This document shows positions 9,082 through 17,317 of a DNA stretch of 64,000 bases, one piece after another. A program made the translations under genes and the position numbers. Under the pieces are notes generated by a model that saw only the letters and a list, made by a program, of their open reading frames with translations, was not told the origin of the DNA and did not search any database. The stretch covers positions 1 through 64,000 of the forward strand of contig NZ_JACJUG010000026.1 in NCBI RefSeq assembly GCF_014174515.1. Direction: 5' to 3'. Every line of letters begins with the position of its first letter. The stretch's first letter is position 1. The DNA comes from Mitsuaria sp. WAJ17. GTDB lineage: Bacteria; Pseudomonadota; Gammaproteobacteria; Burkholderiales; Burkholderiaceae_C.

Positions 9082-9681
9082 TCAGGGGCGCGAGGGGAAG
9101 ATGCCTTCGGTGGCGATGAAGCAATTCATCGTGACGAAGGGCTGCATGTTGTTGAAGGGCTGGCCGCCGCCGGCCACGCTGCTCTGCGTGGGGGCCATGG
9201 TGTTGCCCGGGGTGGCTTCGGCATACAGCGTGGTGCGGGCTTTGGTGGCCGGAGCCTTGCCGGTGGGTGAGATGCTGTTGGCGTCATCGCTGCTGGCGAT
9301 GGGGGCCACGGTGTGGCTGTGCGGGGGCATCTGCGAGGCCGCCAGGGTGTTGTTCTCGGTGCCGCCCTGCTCGCCCAGGTTGCGGAAGGTCAGGCCCGGG
9401 CCCATGCCGGTGTGGATCATCACGCGGCCGCGCATGTCGGGCAGGCCGAAGGTCACGCGGCCATCGCCGCCGTAGGTCGTGCCCAGCAGCGAGAACAGCG
9501 CGGTGTTGGTGGCGATGGGCAGCAGCTGGCCGTTCATCGCGGCCCAGCCGCGCGGCGCGAAGTTGAAGCCGGCGCACATCACCTGGCCGATGAAAGGCTC
9601 GGCCTGGGCCTGGGCTTGCTGGGCCAGGCCCAGGGCGACGACGAGGCCCAGCAGGGCGCTGCGGATGCGGAAGGTGTTCAT
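9082..9681 (-). CDS. Secreted phage tail collar domain protein
   Basis: A 199-residue protein with a Sec signal peptide (MNTFRIRSALLGLVVALGLA, cleavage after AQAQA) followed by a tail-collar (microcystin-dependent protein/MdpB-like) domain. Typical motifs are FIGQVMCAGFNFAPRGWAAM, NGQLLPIATNTALFSLLGTT, YGGDGRVTFGLPDMRGR and MPPHSHT. The collar fold is best known from short phage tail fibres, but stand-alone exported copies are common in bacteria and of unknown role. No other phage gene is nearby, so this is not prophage debris. It lies 70 bases downstream of the PEP-CTERM gene on the same strand; the two may be co-transcribed surface proteins. Confidence 0.8.
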   Translation of the reverse strand: MNTFRIRSALLGLVVALGLAQQAQAQAEPFIGQVMCAGFNFAPRGWAAMNGQLLPIATNTALFSLLGTTYGGDGRVTFGLPDMRGRVMIHTGMGPGLTFRNLGEQGGTENNTLAASQMPPHSHTVAPIASSDDANSISPTGKAPATKARTTLYAEATPGNTMAPTQSSVAGGGQPFNNMQPFVTMNCFIATEGIFPSRP

Positions 9682-9722
9682 GTGTCGTGCTCCTTGATGT
9701 CGGTTTGCGGATCCGGAGAAGG

Positions 9723-9736
9723 GGGGCAGGTCTTGC
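9723..9736. repeat. Short recurrent motif GGGG(T)CAGGTCTTGC, copy 1
   Basis: Fourteen-base copy (GGGGCAGGTCTTGC), 15 bases beyond the PEP-CTERM stop codon. The same motif recurs at 28637-28651, 55588-55602 and 63336-63350. Confidence 0.5.
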
Positions 9737-9751
9737 TTCTGAGGCAGGGGC

Positions 9752-10441
9752 TCAGCGCTTCAAGGACTTGCGACGGCTGGCGGCGCCGGCGGCACAGGCG
9801 GCCAGCAGGGCCAGGGACAGGGCCTGAGGCTCAGGCACGTCGCTGGCCTTGCCGGCGGGCGTGAAGCGCAGATCGTCCACGTCGAAGACGAAGAAGAAGT
9901 CGCCGTTGCTCTTCAGCGTGATGCTGTTGAAGGCATCGCCCGCCTCTGCGGCCACGAAGCCCATGAAGTAGGCATAGCTGCCCGCGCCGTCCGTCATCGC
10001 GCCGCTTTGCGGCCCGTTGCTCAGCACCGTGCTGCCGACCGACAGGGACAGGTCGCCCTCGATCACGTCACCGCCCGCCACCACGTAGAGGCCGAAGGCG
10101 CGCAGCGCGCTGCTGAAGGTGAAGGTCATGGTGTCGCCGGAGCTGAACTGGTCCAGATTGCCGGCATCGTCCACCCCCAGGAAATGCGTGCCCGAGGGGT
10201 TCCACAGGCCGGCCTGGTTGCGCACGGTGGGGGGCAGGCCTACGGCGGTGCTGCCGGTGACGCCGAAGCCGCCGGGCGGCGCGGACTCGAAATCGACCAG
10301 GGTCTGGCTGCCCAGGCCGGCGCTGGCGGTGTTGAAGCTCACCAGGCTGGTGCTGCCCACCAGCGCTGCCTGCGCCGCACCGGCCATGCCCAGCAGCAGC
10401 GCGGGCAGGACGGCCCAGGTGCGCATTGGCTTGTGTTTCAT
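9752..10441 (-). CDS. PEP-CTERM sorting domain protein
   Basis: A 229-residue exported protein. The start at 10441 is set by AAGGAG just upstream and by the signal peptide that follows (TWAVLPALLLGMAGAAQA). The C-terminus is a PEP-CTERM tail: VPEP, a hydrophobic stretch (ALSLALLAACAAGAA) and a basic end (SRRKSLKR). Proteins with this tail are processed by exosortase and usually end up on the surface or in the extracellular polymer matrix. The body is a beta-rich domain (VDFESAPPGGFGV ... FVFDVDDLRFT) common in this class, with no enzyme signature. The exosortase is not in this window. Confidence 0.85.
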   Translation of the reverse strand: MKHKPMRTWAVLPALLLGMAGAAQAALVGSTSLVSFNTASAGLGSQTLVDFESAPPGGFGVTGSTAVGLPPTVRNQAGLWNPSGTHFLGVDDAGNLDQFSSGDTMTFTFSSALRAFGLYVVAGGDVIEGDLSLSVGSTVLSNGPQSGAMTDGAGSYAYFMGFVAAEAGDAFNSITLKSNGDFFFVFDVDDLRFTPAGKASDVPEPQALSLALLAACAAGAASRRKSLKR

Positions 10442-10668
10442 GGGATCACTCCTTGCTTGAGCAGGCTTCGCACGTCGCGGACCTGCATCAGGCGGGCTTG
10501 TACGCCTGTCGGGCGAGCCTGGACCGGCGCTCCCCCAAGTTCTAGGGGCACTGGGTTGCAGGTGTGGTCCACAATGATGCAGTCCAGTCCAATGCCAGGG
10601 AGCGAACCCATACGTCCCGGCGACCGGCCCGGCGCCCGAGCTGCCGCATGTACTCTCCTTCTGCTCCG

Positions 10669-10731
10669 ATGCCTGTGCTTGCCCATGTAGGAAGCGCGGA
10701 TCCCGAGTCCGACCGGCTCTAGCGCTTCCGC
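10669..10731 (+). other. Probable lost N-terminus of the lactonase-like gene, ended by TAG
   Basis: In frame with the gene that follows, an ATG at 10669 opens MPVLAHVGSADPESDRL, then TAG at 10720-10722, then RFR and the downstream ATG. The first residues look like the missing first strand of a lactonase propeller (compare the usual xYVGS... opening). The TAG stands where CAG or another sense codon would join both parts. Confidence 0.55.
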
Positions 10732-11772
10732 ATGGACGAGGCCTCCGGTGCCTTGCGCGCCGAGCCTGGCGCGCCCGCGCTGCCCCGTGCAAGCTGGCTG
10801 CTGGCCGATCCGGCACGCGGGCTGCTCTATGCCGCCCATGAGCTGCGTCAATTCGACGGTGGCGCCCAGGGTGCCCTGGCCGTGTACCGGCCCGAGGCCC
10901 AGGGCACCGTGTGCCTGCATCAGCAGGGCAGCGGCGCCGACAGCCCCGTCCACCTCACGCTGCTGGACGGGACCCTGCTGCTGGCCCACTACCAACAGGC
11001 GGCCCTGGGCCTGTGGGGCCTGGATGGGGAAGGCCTGCCGACGGGGCCGGGCACCGTCTGGCCCAGCGATCCCCAGGGCCGCTGGCAGCCGGGCCCATCC
11101 CGCCCGCTGAACGCGCCAGCCGGCAGCCGGGCCTCCAGCGGCCATGAGGCGGCGCATCTGCACATGATGCGGGCCAGCCCCGACGGCCGCCATGTGCTGG
11201 CCAGCGACCTGGGCCAGGATCGGCTCCAGGTCTGGAGGCGCGAGGGGCGGTTGCAGCTGCGGCCCCTGGAGGGCCTGGCCCTGACCCCGGGAGCGGGGTC
11301 GCGGCACTTCCTCTTTGCACCCGGGCGAGCGGACCGCGTGCACGTGCTCTGTGAGGAGTCCTCCACGCTGGCGACCCTGCACTTCGATGCGGGCACCGGT
11401 GCCCTGCGCCTGCTGGACGAGATCAGCGTGCTGCCCGCGGGTTTCGCCGGCACCAGCTATGCCTCCGACCTGCTACTGGCGCCCGACGGCCGCCATCTCT
11501 ATGCGCTCAACCGCCTGTTCGATGCGGTGAGCCTTATCGCAATCGACGCCACAGGCCTGCCCCGCGTGCTCGATCACGTCTGGACCCGCGGCTCCTACCC
11601 GCGCAGCGCCGCGCTGGACCCGGCCGGCCGCTTCCTCTATGTCTGCAACGAACGCAGCGATCAATTGGCCGTGCTGCGGGTGGAGCCAGGCATGGGCCTG
11701 AGCTCGACCGGCCTGCATGTGCCGGTGCCGCGGCCCGTCAGCGTGCACCTGGGCCGCTGGGACCTGGCGTGA
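10732..11772 (+). CDS. Lactonase-family beta-propeller protein, N-terminus apparently lost
   Basis: A 346-residue seven-bladed propeller of the 6-phosphogluconolactonase/lactonase family (YbhE type). Repeated blade motifs are visible: SPDGRHVLASDLGQDRLQVWR, APDGRHLYALNRLFDAVSLI and DPAGRFLYVCNERSDQLAVL. Members hydrolyse lactones such as 6-phosphogluconolactone, though many are uncharacterised. The open frame starts at MDEASGAL, which in relatives is the end of the first blade. The missing strand lies in frame upstream behind a TAG (10720-10722). The gene is therefore either a pseudogene by nonsense mutation, read through, or affected by a sequencing error. No ribosome site precedes 10732. 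Confidence 0.7.
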   Translation: MDEASGALRAEPGAPALPRASWLLADPARGLLYAAHELRQFDGGAQGALAVYRPEAQGTVCLHQQGSGADSPVHLTLLDGTLLLAHYQQAALGLWGLDGEGLPTGPGTVWPSDPQGRWQPGPSRPLNAPAGSRASSGHEAAHLHMMRASPDGRHVLASDLGQDRLQVWRREGRLQLRPLEGLALTPGAGSRHFLFAPGRADRVHVLCEESSTLATLHFDAGTGALRLLDEISVLPAGFAGTSYASDLLLAPDGRHLYALNRLFDAVSLIAIDATGLPRVLDHVWTRGSYPRSAALDPAGRFLYVCNERSDQLAVLRVEPGMGLSSTGLHVPVPRPVSVHLGRWDLA

Positions 11773-11775
11773 CGC

Positions 11776-12291
11776 TCACTTGACGGGGATGGGCGTACTG
11801 CGATCCACGGGTACGGCGGTCACGCTGTTCTGTGGCGAGCCCTCGATCAGGCGGTCCGAGTAGGTCATGTAGACCAGGGTGTTGCGTTTGGCGTCGATCA
11901 TGCGCACGATGCGCAGGCGCTTGAAGACCAGCGAGATGCGCTCGTTGAACACCTCTTCCTGCTGCGGCAGGGGCTTGGCGAAGCGCAGAGGCCCGGTCTG
12001 GCGGCAGGCGATGGAAGCCTCGCTCTTGTCCTCGGCCAGGCCCAGCGCGCCTTTGATGCCGCCAGTCTTGGCGCGCGACACATAGCAGGTCACCCCTTCC
12101 ACGCGCGGGTCGTCATGGGCATCGACCACGATCTTGTGGTCCGGGCCGATCAGCTTGAACACGGTATCGACCTCGCCGATGGTCTCCGGGCGGGCCTGGC
12201 TGGCGCTCCCGCACAGCAGGCTCAGTGACAGGCCGGTGGCCACCAGCAGGGGGCGTGCCACGGCACGGGACAGGGTGGACGGCGCAGGCAT
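11776..12291 (-). CDS. creA: CreA family periplasmic protein
   Basis: A 171-residue protein with a signal peptide (LLVATGLSLSLLCGSASQA) and the CreA domain, recognised from IGEVDTVFKLIGPDHKIVV, VTCYVSRAKTGGIKGALGL and the late YSDRLIEGSPQNSVTAVPV. These match E. coli CreA closely. CreA is exported and its function is not known. AAGGAG precedes the ATG at 12291. The gene converges on the lactonase-like gene (3 bases between stops) and lies downstream of the M61 peptidase gene on the opposite end; no creBCD genes accompany it. Confidence 0.88.
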   Translation of the reverse strand: MPAPSTLSRAVARPLLVATGLSLSLLCGSASQARPETIGEVDTVFKLIGPDHKIVVDAHDDPRVEGVTCYVSRAKTGGIKGALGLAEDKSEASIACRQTGPLRFAKPLPQQEEVFNERISLVFKRLRIVRMIDAKRNTLVYMTYSDRLIEGSPQNSVTAVPVDRSTPIPVK

Positions 12292-12361
12292 GAGGGGCTC
12301 CTTCTCCGGGAATCAAAGGTGACCCTCATTATTGGCGCCCCACAGCTCTGGCTGGCAAAGG

Positions 12362-14308
12362 TCACCGTGCCTGCAGGATGGCGGCGTCCAGCCGCTCGGT
12401 ACCGGCCGTGCCGCGGACCAGGCGCGGGTAGCGCAGGCCCTCGCGGTAGTCGATACGAAGCGTGCGGTACTGCTCGCCCTCTCGCACCAGCAGATCCAGC
12501 GGTGCCTGCCCGCCCTTGTTGGCCGTGATGGCGGCCGACAGGCGCTCGCCCTTGTAGGCCGTGCCATTGACCGCAACCAGCGTCAGCGCCCGGCTCATGC
12601 CGGCACGGAAGGCGGGGCTGTCCCACAGCACGCGCTCCACCTTGCCGTCGCGCTTGAGCACCAGGCCCAGGGAATAGCTGTAGTCGTCGCTGCGCCACTC
12701 GCCATCCTCGGCCAGCTGGCGCTGGAACTCGCTGGGCTGCTCGGCCCAGTCCAGGCGCCAGCCGGCGCGTGCCAGGCCGTCCAGCGGTGCGCCGGGGCCA
12801 TGGCTGTCCAAGCGGTCGCGCAGGAAGCGGGTCCAGTCGTGGGACTGGACCTCGTCGAGCGCCGCCACGATGTCCTCGAAGCGGTAGCTCAGGGGCTGCT
12901 GGCGGCCGTCCTGCACACCGAAGAAGCGACGGGCGAAATCGTCCAGGCTGCGCTGGCCGCCGCTCTTCTCGCGGATCAGGGTGTCGGCGTCCAGCCAGAT
13001 CAGGGTGGACTCGGGGTAGTAGTCGGCCCCGCGCTGCCAGTTGCCCCAGTCCGGCTCGCTGCGCGAGCGGGCCATGGCGCCCTCGTTGGTGGTGTCCTGC
13101 AGATTGCGCCAAAGCCGGCCTGCGCGGTGGCTCAGCATGGCCACGGTTTCGGCCAGGGTGTCGCGCATCTGATCGGGGCTGACCAGCCCGGCGCGCACGG
13201 CCAGCACGCGGCCCCAGTAGTCGGTCTGACCTTCGTAGAGCCATAGCAGGCTGTCCTGCATGGGCACGTTGTAGTCGGGCGTCAGCAGATCGGCCGGGCG
13301 GCGGAACTTGCCGTTCCAGGAGTGGGCGTATTCATGGGGCAGCAGGCTGCGCGCGCCGGGGCGGCGGGCCCAGTCCTTGAAGTAGCCCGGCCGCACACCG
13401 TTTTCGCTGCTCTGGTGGTGCTCCAGGCCGATGCCGCCTAAGCGCTCGGAGATGGCGAGCAGGAAGTCGTAATGCTCGAAATGCCGCGAGGCAAAGAGCT
13501 TGTCCGCCTGCTGGACCAGGCGACGATGCGCATCGACCTGGGTCTCGCTGGCCTGCAGTTCCTCGGGCGTATCGGCCACGATGTTCAGCACCACGGGGCG
13601 GGATTGCCCAGGCGGATCCAGCTCGATGCGGCGCAGGTGGCGGCCGGCCAAGAGTGGTGAGTCCATCAACGTCTCAAGGCTCACCGGCACGAAGCGCAGG
13701 GTCTCCGGATCGCGCGGGCTGCCTGCCTGCACCCGCAAGGCGCTGGCCTGGCGCCAGCCGGCAGGCAGGCGAACCTCCGGCTGCACCTGGATGCGCTCCA
13801 CCCCGTGCCCGGCCGGATAGAGCACCATGCTGATCCACTGCAGGTTCAGCATCTCGCGGGTCATCACCACCCGTCCCCCCTCGCGGCCCAAGGCGCTGAG
13901 GAACTGATGGCGGATCTCGATCTGCCGCACGCCCTTGGGGATCTCGACATGGAAGGCGCTCGGGTCCACAGTGTCCCGGGTCCATGGCAAGACCTGACCC
14001 TCGGTCCGGATCTGCAGACCGGCAATGCGGTCCACCTCGCCGTAGGGGCCGTGTGCGCCGGGCAGATAGCGCGGATGCAGCAGCGTCAGGCGGCCGGGCT
14101 GCACGGGCAGCAGCTGGCGCACCTGGAAGATGCGGTGGTCCAGGTCGGTGGCATCCACGCTGACTTGCATCAGTCCGGGGTAGGGGCGGTCCTGGGCCTT
14201 GGGGACCTGGGCGCCGGCCGGCGCCTGGCTCAGTGCCGCGCAGAACATGCCGACCAGCAGCAGGGCGCGCGGGCCGCGGCCGCGAATCTTCCTCGCACCA
14301 GGGCGCAT
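12362..14308 (-). CDS. M61 family metallopeptidase (glycyl aminopeptidase-like)
   Basis: A 648-residue secreted peptidase. Start at 14308 is supported by GGGAGGAA three bases upstream and a signal peptide (RALLLVGMFCAALSQAPAGA). The zinc site is HEYAH in LLPHEYAHSWNGKFRRP (about residue 320), with the third ligand probably the Glu of LWLYEGQTDYWG. N-terminal beta-sandwich and C-terminal PDZ-like domain (YSLGLVLKRDGKVERVLWDSPAFRAGMS) complete the M61 layout. Known members release N-terminal Gly or Ala; substrate here is not known. The frame stays open a further 231 bases upstream, but that part has no signal sequence or ribosome site and was excluded. Confidence 0.88.
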   Translation of the reverse strand: MRPGARKIRGRGPRALLLVGMFCAALSQAPAGAQVPKAQDRPYPGLMQVSVDATDLDHRIFQVRQLLPVQPGRLTLLHPRYLPGAHGPYGEVDRIAGLQIRTEGQVLPWTRDTVDPSAFHVEIPKGVRQIEIRHQFLSALGREGGRVVMTREMLNLQWISMVLYPAGHGVERIQVQPEVRLPAGWRQASALRVQAGSPRDPETLRFVPVSLETLMDSPLLAGRHLRRIELDPPGQSRPVVLNIVADTPEELQASETQVDAHRRLVQQADKLFASRHFEHYDFLLAISERLGGIGLEHHQSSENGVRPGYFKDWARRPGARSLLPHEYAHSWNGKFRRPADLLTPDYNVPMQDSLLWLYEGQTDYWGRVLAVRAGLVSPDQMRDTLAETVAMLSHRAGRLWRNLQDTTNEGAMARSRSEPDWGNWQRGADYYPESTLIWLDADTLIREKSGGQRSLDDFARRFFGVQDGRQQPLSYRFEDIVAALDEVQSHDWTRFLRDRLDSHGPGAPLDGLARAGWRLDWAEQPSEFQRQLAEDGEWRSDDYSYSLGLVLKRDGKVERVLWDSPAFRAGMSRALTLVAVNGTAYKGERLSAAITANKGGQAPLDLLVREGEQYRTLRIDYREGLRYPRLVRGTAGTERLDAAILQAR

Positions 14309-14351
14309 GGGTTCCTCCCTTGTTGGAGTGCGCACCATAGCGATGTCTGCT

Positions 14352-14372
14352 GACTTCCGGCAGCAGGAAGTC
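14352..14372. promoter_or_regulatory. Inverted repeat between divergent genes
   Basis: GACTTCC, seven bases, GGAAGTC: a perfect 7-bp dyad in the 116-base gap between the M61 peptidase and Ca2+/H+ antiporter starts. Its place and symmetry fit an operator, but only one copy is seen and the regulator is unknown. Confidence 0.35.
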
Positions 14373-14424
14373 CCGCAGTGACTTTGGACATGGGGCCGCT
14401 CCGGCCCTGTGCTAGGGTCTTGCC

Positions 14425-15519
14425 ATGCGCTTCCCAATCTCCCGCCTGCCCGCAGCCCTGCCCCCGTGGTCCCTGATCGCGCCGCTTGCCGCCTTGCTGG
14501 CCATGGCCTGGCCGGGCGCGCACGGCTGGGGGCTTTCACTTGTCGGGCTGTGCCTCGGCGCCGCCGTGCTGGCGGCCGTGCATCATGCCGAAGTTGTGGC
14601 CCATCGCGTTGGCGAGCCTTTCGGTTCCCTCGTGCTGGCGGTGGCCGTCACGGTGATCGAGGTGGCGCTGATTGTGTCCCTCATGCTGGCCGGCGGCGAG
14701 GGCGCGAGCTCGCTGGCGCGGGACACGGTCTTCTCTGCCATCATGATCGTCTGCAACGGCGTGCTGGGGCTGTGCATCCTGGTGGGGGGCCTCAAGCACC
14801 GTGTGCTGGCCTTTCGCGTCGATGGCACCAGCCCCGCCCTGGCCGTGCTGGCGGCCCTGGCCACGCTGACCCTGGTGCTGCCCAGTTTCACCACCAGTTC
14901 GCCGGGGCCAACCTTCGCGCGGCCGCAGCTGATGTTTGCTGGCGTGGTGTCCCTGGTGCTGTATGGCGCCTTCGTCTTCGTGCAGGCCTGGCGGCATCGC
15001 GACTACTTCCTGCCCGTGCAGGACGAGGCCGGCGACAACGCCGACCACGCGGAGCCCCCCAGCATGGCGGTGGCCTGGGCGGCCCTGGGCCTGCTGATGG
15101 TCTGCCTGGTGGGCGTGGTGGGTCTGGCCAAGCGTCTGGCGCCGCCCCTGGAGGCCCTGGTGCAGAGCCTGGGTGCGCCGCCCTCGCTGGTGGGCGTGAT
15201 GGTGGCCCTGCTGGTGCTTCTGCCCGAGACCCTGGCCGCCGTGCGGGCAGCCGCACGCAATCGCCTGCAGACCAGCCTCAACCTGGCCTTAGGCTCCGGC
15301 CTGGCCAGCATCGGTCTGACCATCCCGGCGGTGGCCGTGCTCTCGCTGTTTCTGCCGAATCCGCTGGTGCTGGGCCTGCCGCCCACGGGCATCGTGCTGC
15401 TGGTGCTGAGCATCCTGGTCGGGGCGCTGACCCTTGGCAGCGGCCGCGCCACGGTGCTGCAGGGCGCCGTGCACCTGGTGTTGTTCGCCGTTTTCCTATT
15501 CCTGGCGGTGGTGCCCTGA
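14425..15519 (+). CDS. Calcium/proton antiporter (ChaA-like)
   Basis: A 364-residue inner-membrane protein with about 11 hydrophobic segments. It carries the two cation-exchanger alpha repeats: GEPFGSLVLAVAVTVIEVAL (about residues 63-82) and MVALLVLLPETLAAVRAA (about 262-280), each with the acidic residue needed for ion exchange. The closest named family is the ChaA/y4hA Ca2+/H+ (or Na+/H+) antiporters, which extrude cations using the proton gradient. Length matches ChaA (366). It is a single gene that converges on the YdeI-like gene. Confidence 0.88.
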   Translation: MRFPISRLPAALPPWSLIAPLAALLAMAWPGAHGWGLSLVGLCLGAAVLAAVHHAEVVAHRVGEPFGSLVLAVAVTVIEVALIVSLMLAGGEGASSLARDTVFSAIMIVCNGVLGLCILVGGLKHRVLAFRVDGTSPALAVLAALATLTLVLPSFTTSSPGPTFARPQLMFAGVVSLVLYGAFVFVQAWRHRDYFLPVQDEAGDNADHAEPPSMAVAWAALGLLMVCLVGVVGLAKRLAPPLEALVQSLGAPPSLVGVMVALLVLLPETLAAVRAAARNRLQTSLNLALGSGLASIGLTIPAVAVLSLFLPNPLVLGLPPTGIVLLVLSILVGALTLGSGRATVLQGAVHLVLFAVFLFLAVVP

Positions 15520-15532
15520 GGCAGGGGCTCCG

Positions 15533-16129
15533 TCAGCAGCGCTCGTACTTCCAGTTGCGCCGCTTGCCCTCGCCCAGCCATTGCACGGCCTGGGCGATGC
15601 GCCTCCCGCGCGTGTCCGCGCGCTTGGCCTCGGCGATCCACTCGATGTACTCGCGGCGGTGACCCGGCGGCAGGCCCTCGAAGAAGGCTTGGGCGGCCGG
15701 CTGCATGCTGAGGGCCTGGGCGAAGGCCGGCGGAAGGTCCGGGAGTGGCCTGGGCGCCTGGCGGGCCCGGCGTTGCGGCTTGACCCCCTGATCGATGAGG
15801 CTCTGCGCCTTCTTCAGCATGGCCTGGAGTTCGGCCTTGGGTGGCAGGTCCGCCAGCTGGGTGAGTTTGCCCAACTCGCCCATGCCCTCGCGGCGTTCGC
15901 TGGTGCCGGTGACGGCCTCGCCCTGCCAGAAGCCAATGCTGGCATGGCCCTTGAACGCCGCCATGCTGGTGAGGATGCGGCCTCGCCACGTAAAATGTGG
16001 GAAGCCCCACTTGATGGTCTCCTCCGCGTCCGGGCACTGTGCATGCACCAGCTCGCGCCAGAAGCTCAGCAGGGGCTGGGCGAAGGGGGCGGACTTCTCG
16101 ATGTAGGCATCGATGCGGGGATCCTGCAT
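15533..16129 (-). CDS. YdeI/OmpD-associated family protein (DUF1801)
   Basis: A 198-residue protein. Residues 1-110 form a DUF1801/YdhG-like domain (CPDAEETIKWGFPHFTWRGRILTSMAAFKGHASIGFW). Residues 130-198 form the bacteriocin-protection YdeI/OmdA C-terminal domain (FFEGLPPGHRREYIEWIAEAKRADTRGRRIAQAVQWL). Members are linked to resistance to cationic peptides and to low-iron adaptation, but the biochemical role is unknown. It starts 9 bases after the stop of the first rhodanese gene, so it is probably the last gene of a three-gene operon. Confidence 0.82.
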   Translation of the reverse strand: MQDPRIDAYIEKSAPFAQPLLSFWRELVHAQCPDAEETIKWGFPHFTWRGRILTSMAAFKGHASIGFWQGEAVTGTSERREGMGELGKLTQLADLPPKAELQAMLKKAQSLIDQGVKPQRRARQAPRPLPDLPPAFAQALSMQPAAQAFFEGLPPGHRREYIEWIAEAKRADTRGRRIAQAVQWLGEGKRRNWKYERC

Positions 16130-16138
16130 GGGCCGTCA

Positions 16139-16522
16139 CTACATGCCGCGCAGCAGCGGCTCGTGCAGGCGGCCGGACAATTCCAGCGCACCGCCGCCAT
16201 AGTAGGCCCGTGCCCAGCCCAGGCGCCGGAGTTCGGCCACGGCCAGCTCGGCCCGGGCGCCGGTGGCGCAATAGACCAGCAACGGCGTTTCCGTGGGCCA
16301 GTGCTGCAGGGCCATGAGCTCGCCCAGGCGCGGCAGGGGCATGCAGTGCGCGCCGGGCAAATGACCGGCCATGAACTCGGCATAGGAGCGCACATCGACT
16401 CGCAGGGCGTCAGCGGGCCAGTTCATGGGTGCCTCGGCCGTCGGGGGCGAGGGCTCGGAGGGTGGTTCGGCGCCGCTGTCCATCATGGGCTCGGGCCAGT
16501 GCAGTTGGGAAACCCACAGCAT
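16139..16522 (-). CDS. Rhodanese-like domain protein (copy A)
   Basis: A 127-residue single rhodanese domain. The active-site loop is YCATGARAE, with the catalytic Cys at about residue 86, and the substrate-binding fold is shown by VDVRSYAEFMAGHLPGAHCMPL. Such domains carry a persulfide on Cys and move sulfane sulfur, or serve as regulators. The ATG at 16522 has AGGAGGT seven bases upstream. It shares the SYxEFMAGHxxGAHCxPLPRL block with the next gene upstream, so the two arose by tandem duplication. No signal peptide is visible; cytoplasmic. Confidence 0.8.
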   Translation of the reverse strand: MLWVSQLHWPEPMMDSGAEPPSEPSPPTAEAPMNWPADALRVDVRSYAEFMAGHLPGAHCMPLPRLGELMALQHWPTETPLLVYCATGARAELAVAELRRLGWARAYYGGGALELSGRLHEPLLRGM

Positions 16523-16544
16523 CACGGTGACCTCCTGTCGGGGC

Positions 16545-16937
16545 TCAGAGACCGGACTCCAGCGCCCGGCCCAGGCGGCGGGCCAGCAGGACCGGCGTGC
16601 CGGCATTGCAGGCCGCCTGGTAGCCCAGGCGCTGCAGCAGGCCCAGCGCCTGCTCGGCGCGATGGCCGCTGGCGCAATACAGGGCAATCGGCTGGCCTGG
16701 ATCCGGCGCCAGGTGCACGATATCGTCCGCCAGGCGCGGCAGGGGCAGGCAATGGGCCCCGGCGACATGGCCGGCCATGAATTCCGAGTAGGAGCGCACG
16801 TCGATCAGAAGCACCGCCTGGGCGTCCACGGGCGAGGGCGCCTGTGGCAGTCCGGGTGGCTCGGCCATGGCGGGCAGTTCGGTGATCGACAGGCCGGCCT
16901 GGACTTCAGGCGGCAGCGGCGATGTTGTCCAGAGCAT
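16545..16937 (-). CDS. Rhodanese-like domain protein (copy B)
   Basis: A 130-residue single rhodanese domain, paralogue of the downstream copy. Active-site loop YCASGHRAE (Cys about 92) and LLIDVRSYSEFMAGHVAGAHCLPLPRL are conserved. GGAGGT lies four bases before the ATG at 16937. The gene heads the operon copy B, copy A, YdeI-like. Active loops differ (SGHRAE versus TGARAE), which suggests the two have different partners or substrates. The frame stays open for 390 bases upstream without a ribosome site or family similarity, so that part is excluded. Confidence 0.8.
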   Translation of the reverse strand: MLWTTSPLPPEVQAGLSITELPAMAEPPGLPQAPSPVDAQAVLLIDVRSYSEFMAGHVAGAHCLPLPRLADDIVHLAPDPGQPIALYCASGHRAEQALGLLQRLGYQAACNAGTPVLLARRLGRALESGL

Positions 16938-17317
16938 GGGGACCTCCGGGAGGCGGCAGGCTTGCGCCCAGGTCCTCTTTTTACGCCTAAGTCGACGGGT
17001 TCGCCAGTCGGTCGTCTGTGGGTGAATCCCTGGCGGTGGGCGTGCAATAGGTCGCATACAACAGTCGGCAACCCGGCTTGACAGTGCACCATCGGCAGGC
17101 GTCAACTGCTGTGGCGGGATCCGGTCCACGGTGGGCCGGTCTGCCGACGGGAGGCTTGCGCTGTGCGTCACGACGCCAGCAAATGCCGCTTGTCGAGGGA
17201 GGCCCCACGGGCCGAGGGCGCTGGGCACGCATGGCAGAAAAAACGCCAGCGGCCCGGGCGAGTTTGCCGCGTTGCCAGCATGCCCATGCGTAGGCGCGGC
17301 GTTCGGCTGGGTTGGAG
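16938..17317. promoter_or_regulatory. Divergent control region upstream of the signalling operon
   Basis: This 380-base gap separates the rhodanese operon (left) from the seven-gene signalling operon (right). A consensus TTGACA lies at 17078-17083 on the plus strand, but no good -10 follows at 16-18 bases, so its use is unproven. No small gene, RNA or repeat was recognised. Confidence 0.3.

Noticed and set aside
9082..9681. Tail-collar gene as sign of a prophage
   Set aside because: No other phage gene nearby, and the protein has a Sec signal peptide.
13987..14000. Fifth copy of the recurrent 15-mer
   Set aside because: Only 14 bases match and it lies inside the M61 peptidase coding sequence, so it may be chance; not listed as a repeat feature.
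14309..14539. Upstream extension of the M61 peptidase frame
   Set aside because: Placing the start there buries the signal peptide and ribosome site at 14308, and it overlaps the antiporter start.
17078..17083. Consensus TTGACA as promoter of the signalling operon
   Set aside because: No acceptable -10 element at 16-18 bases and more than 230 bases from the first gene; kept only as a note.
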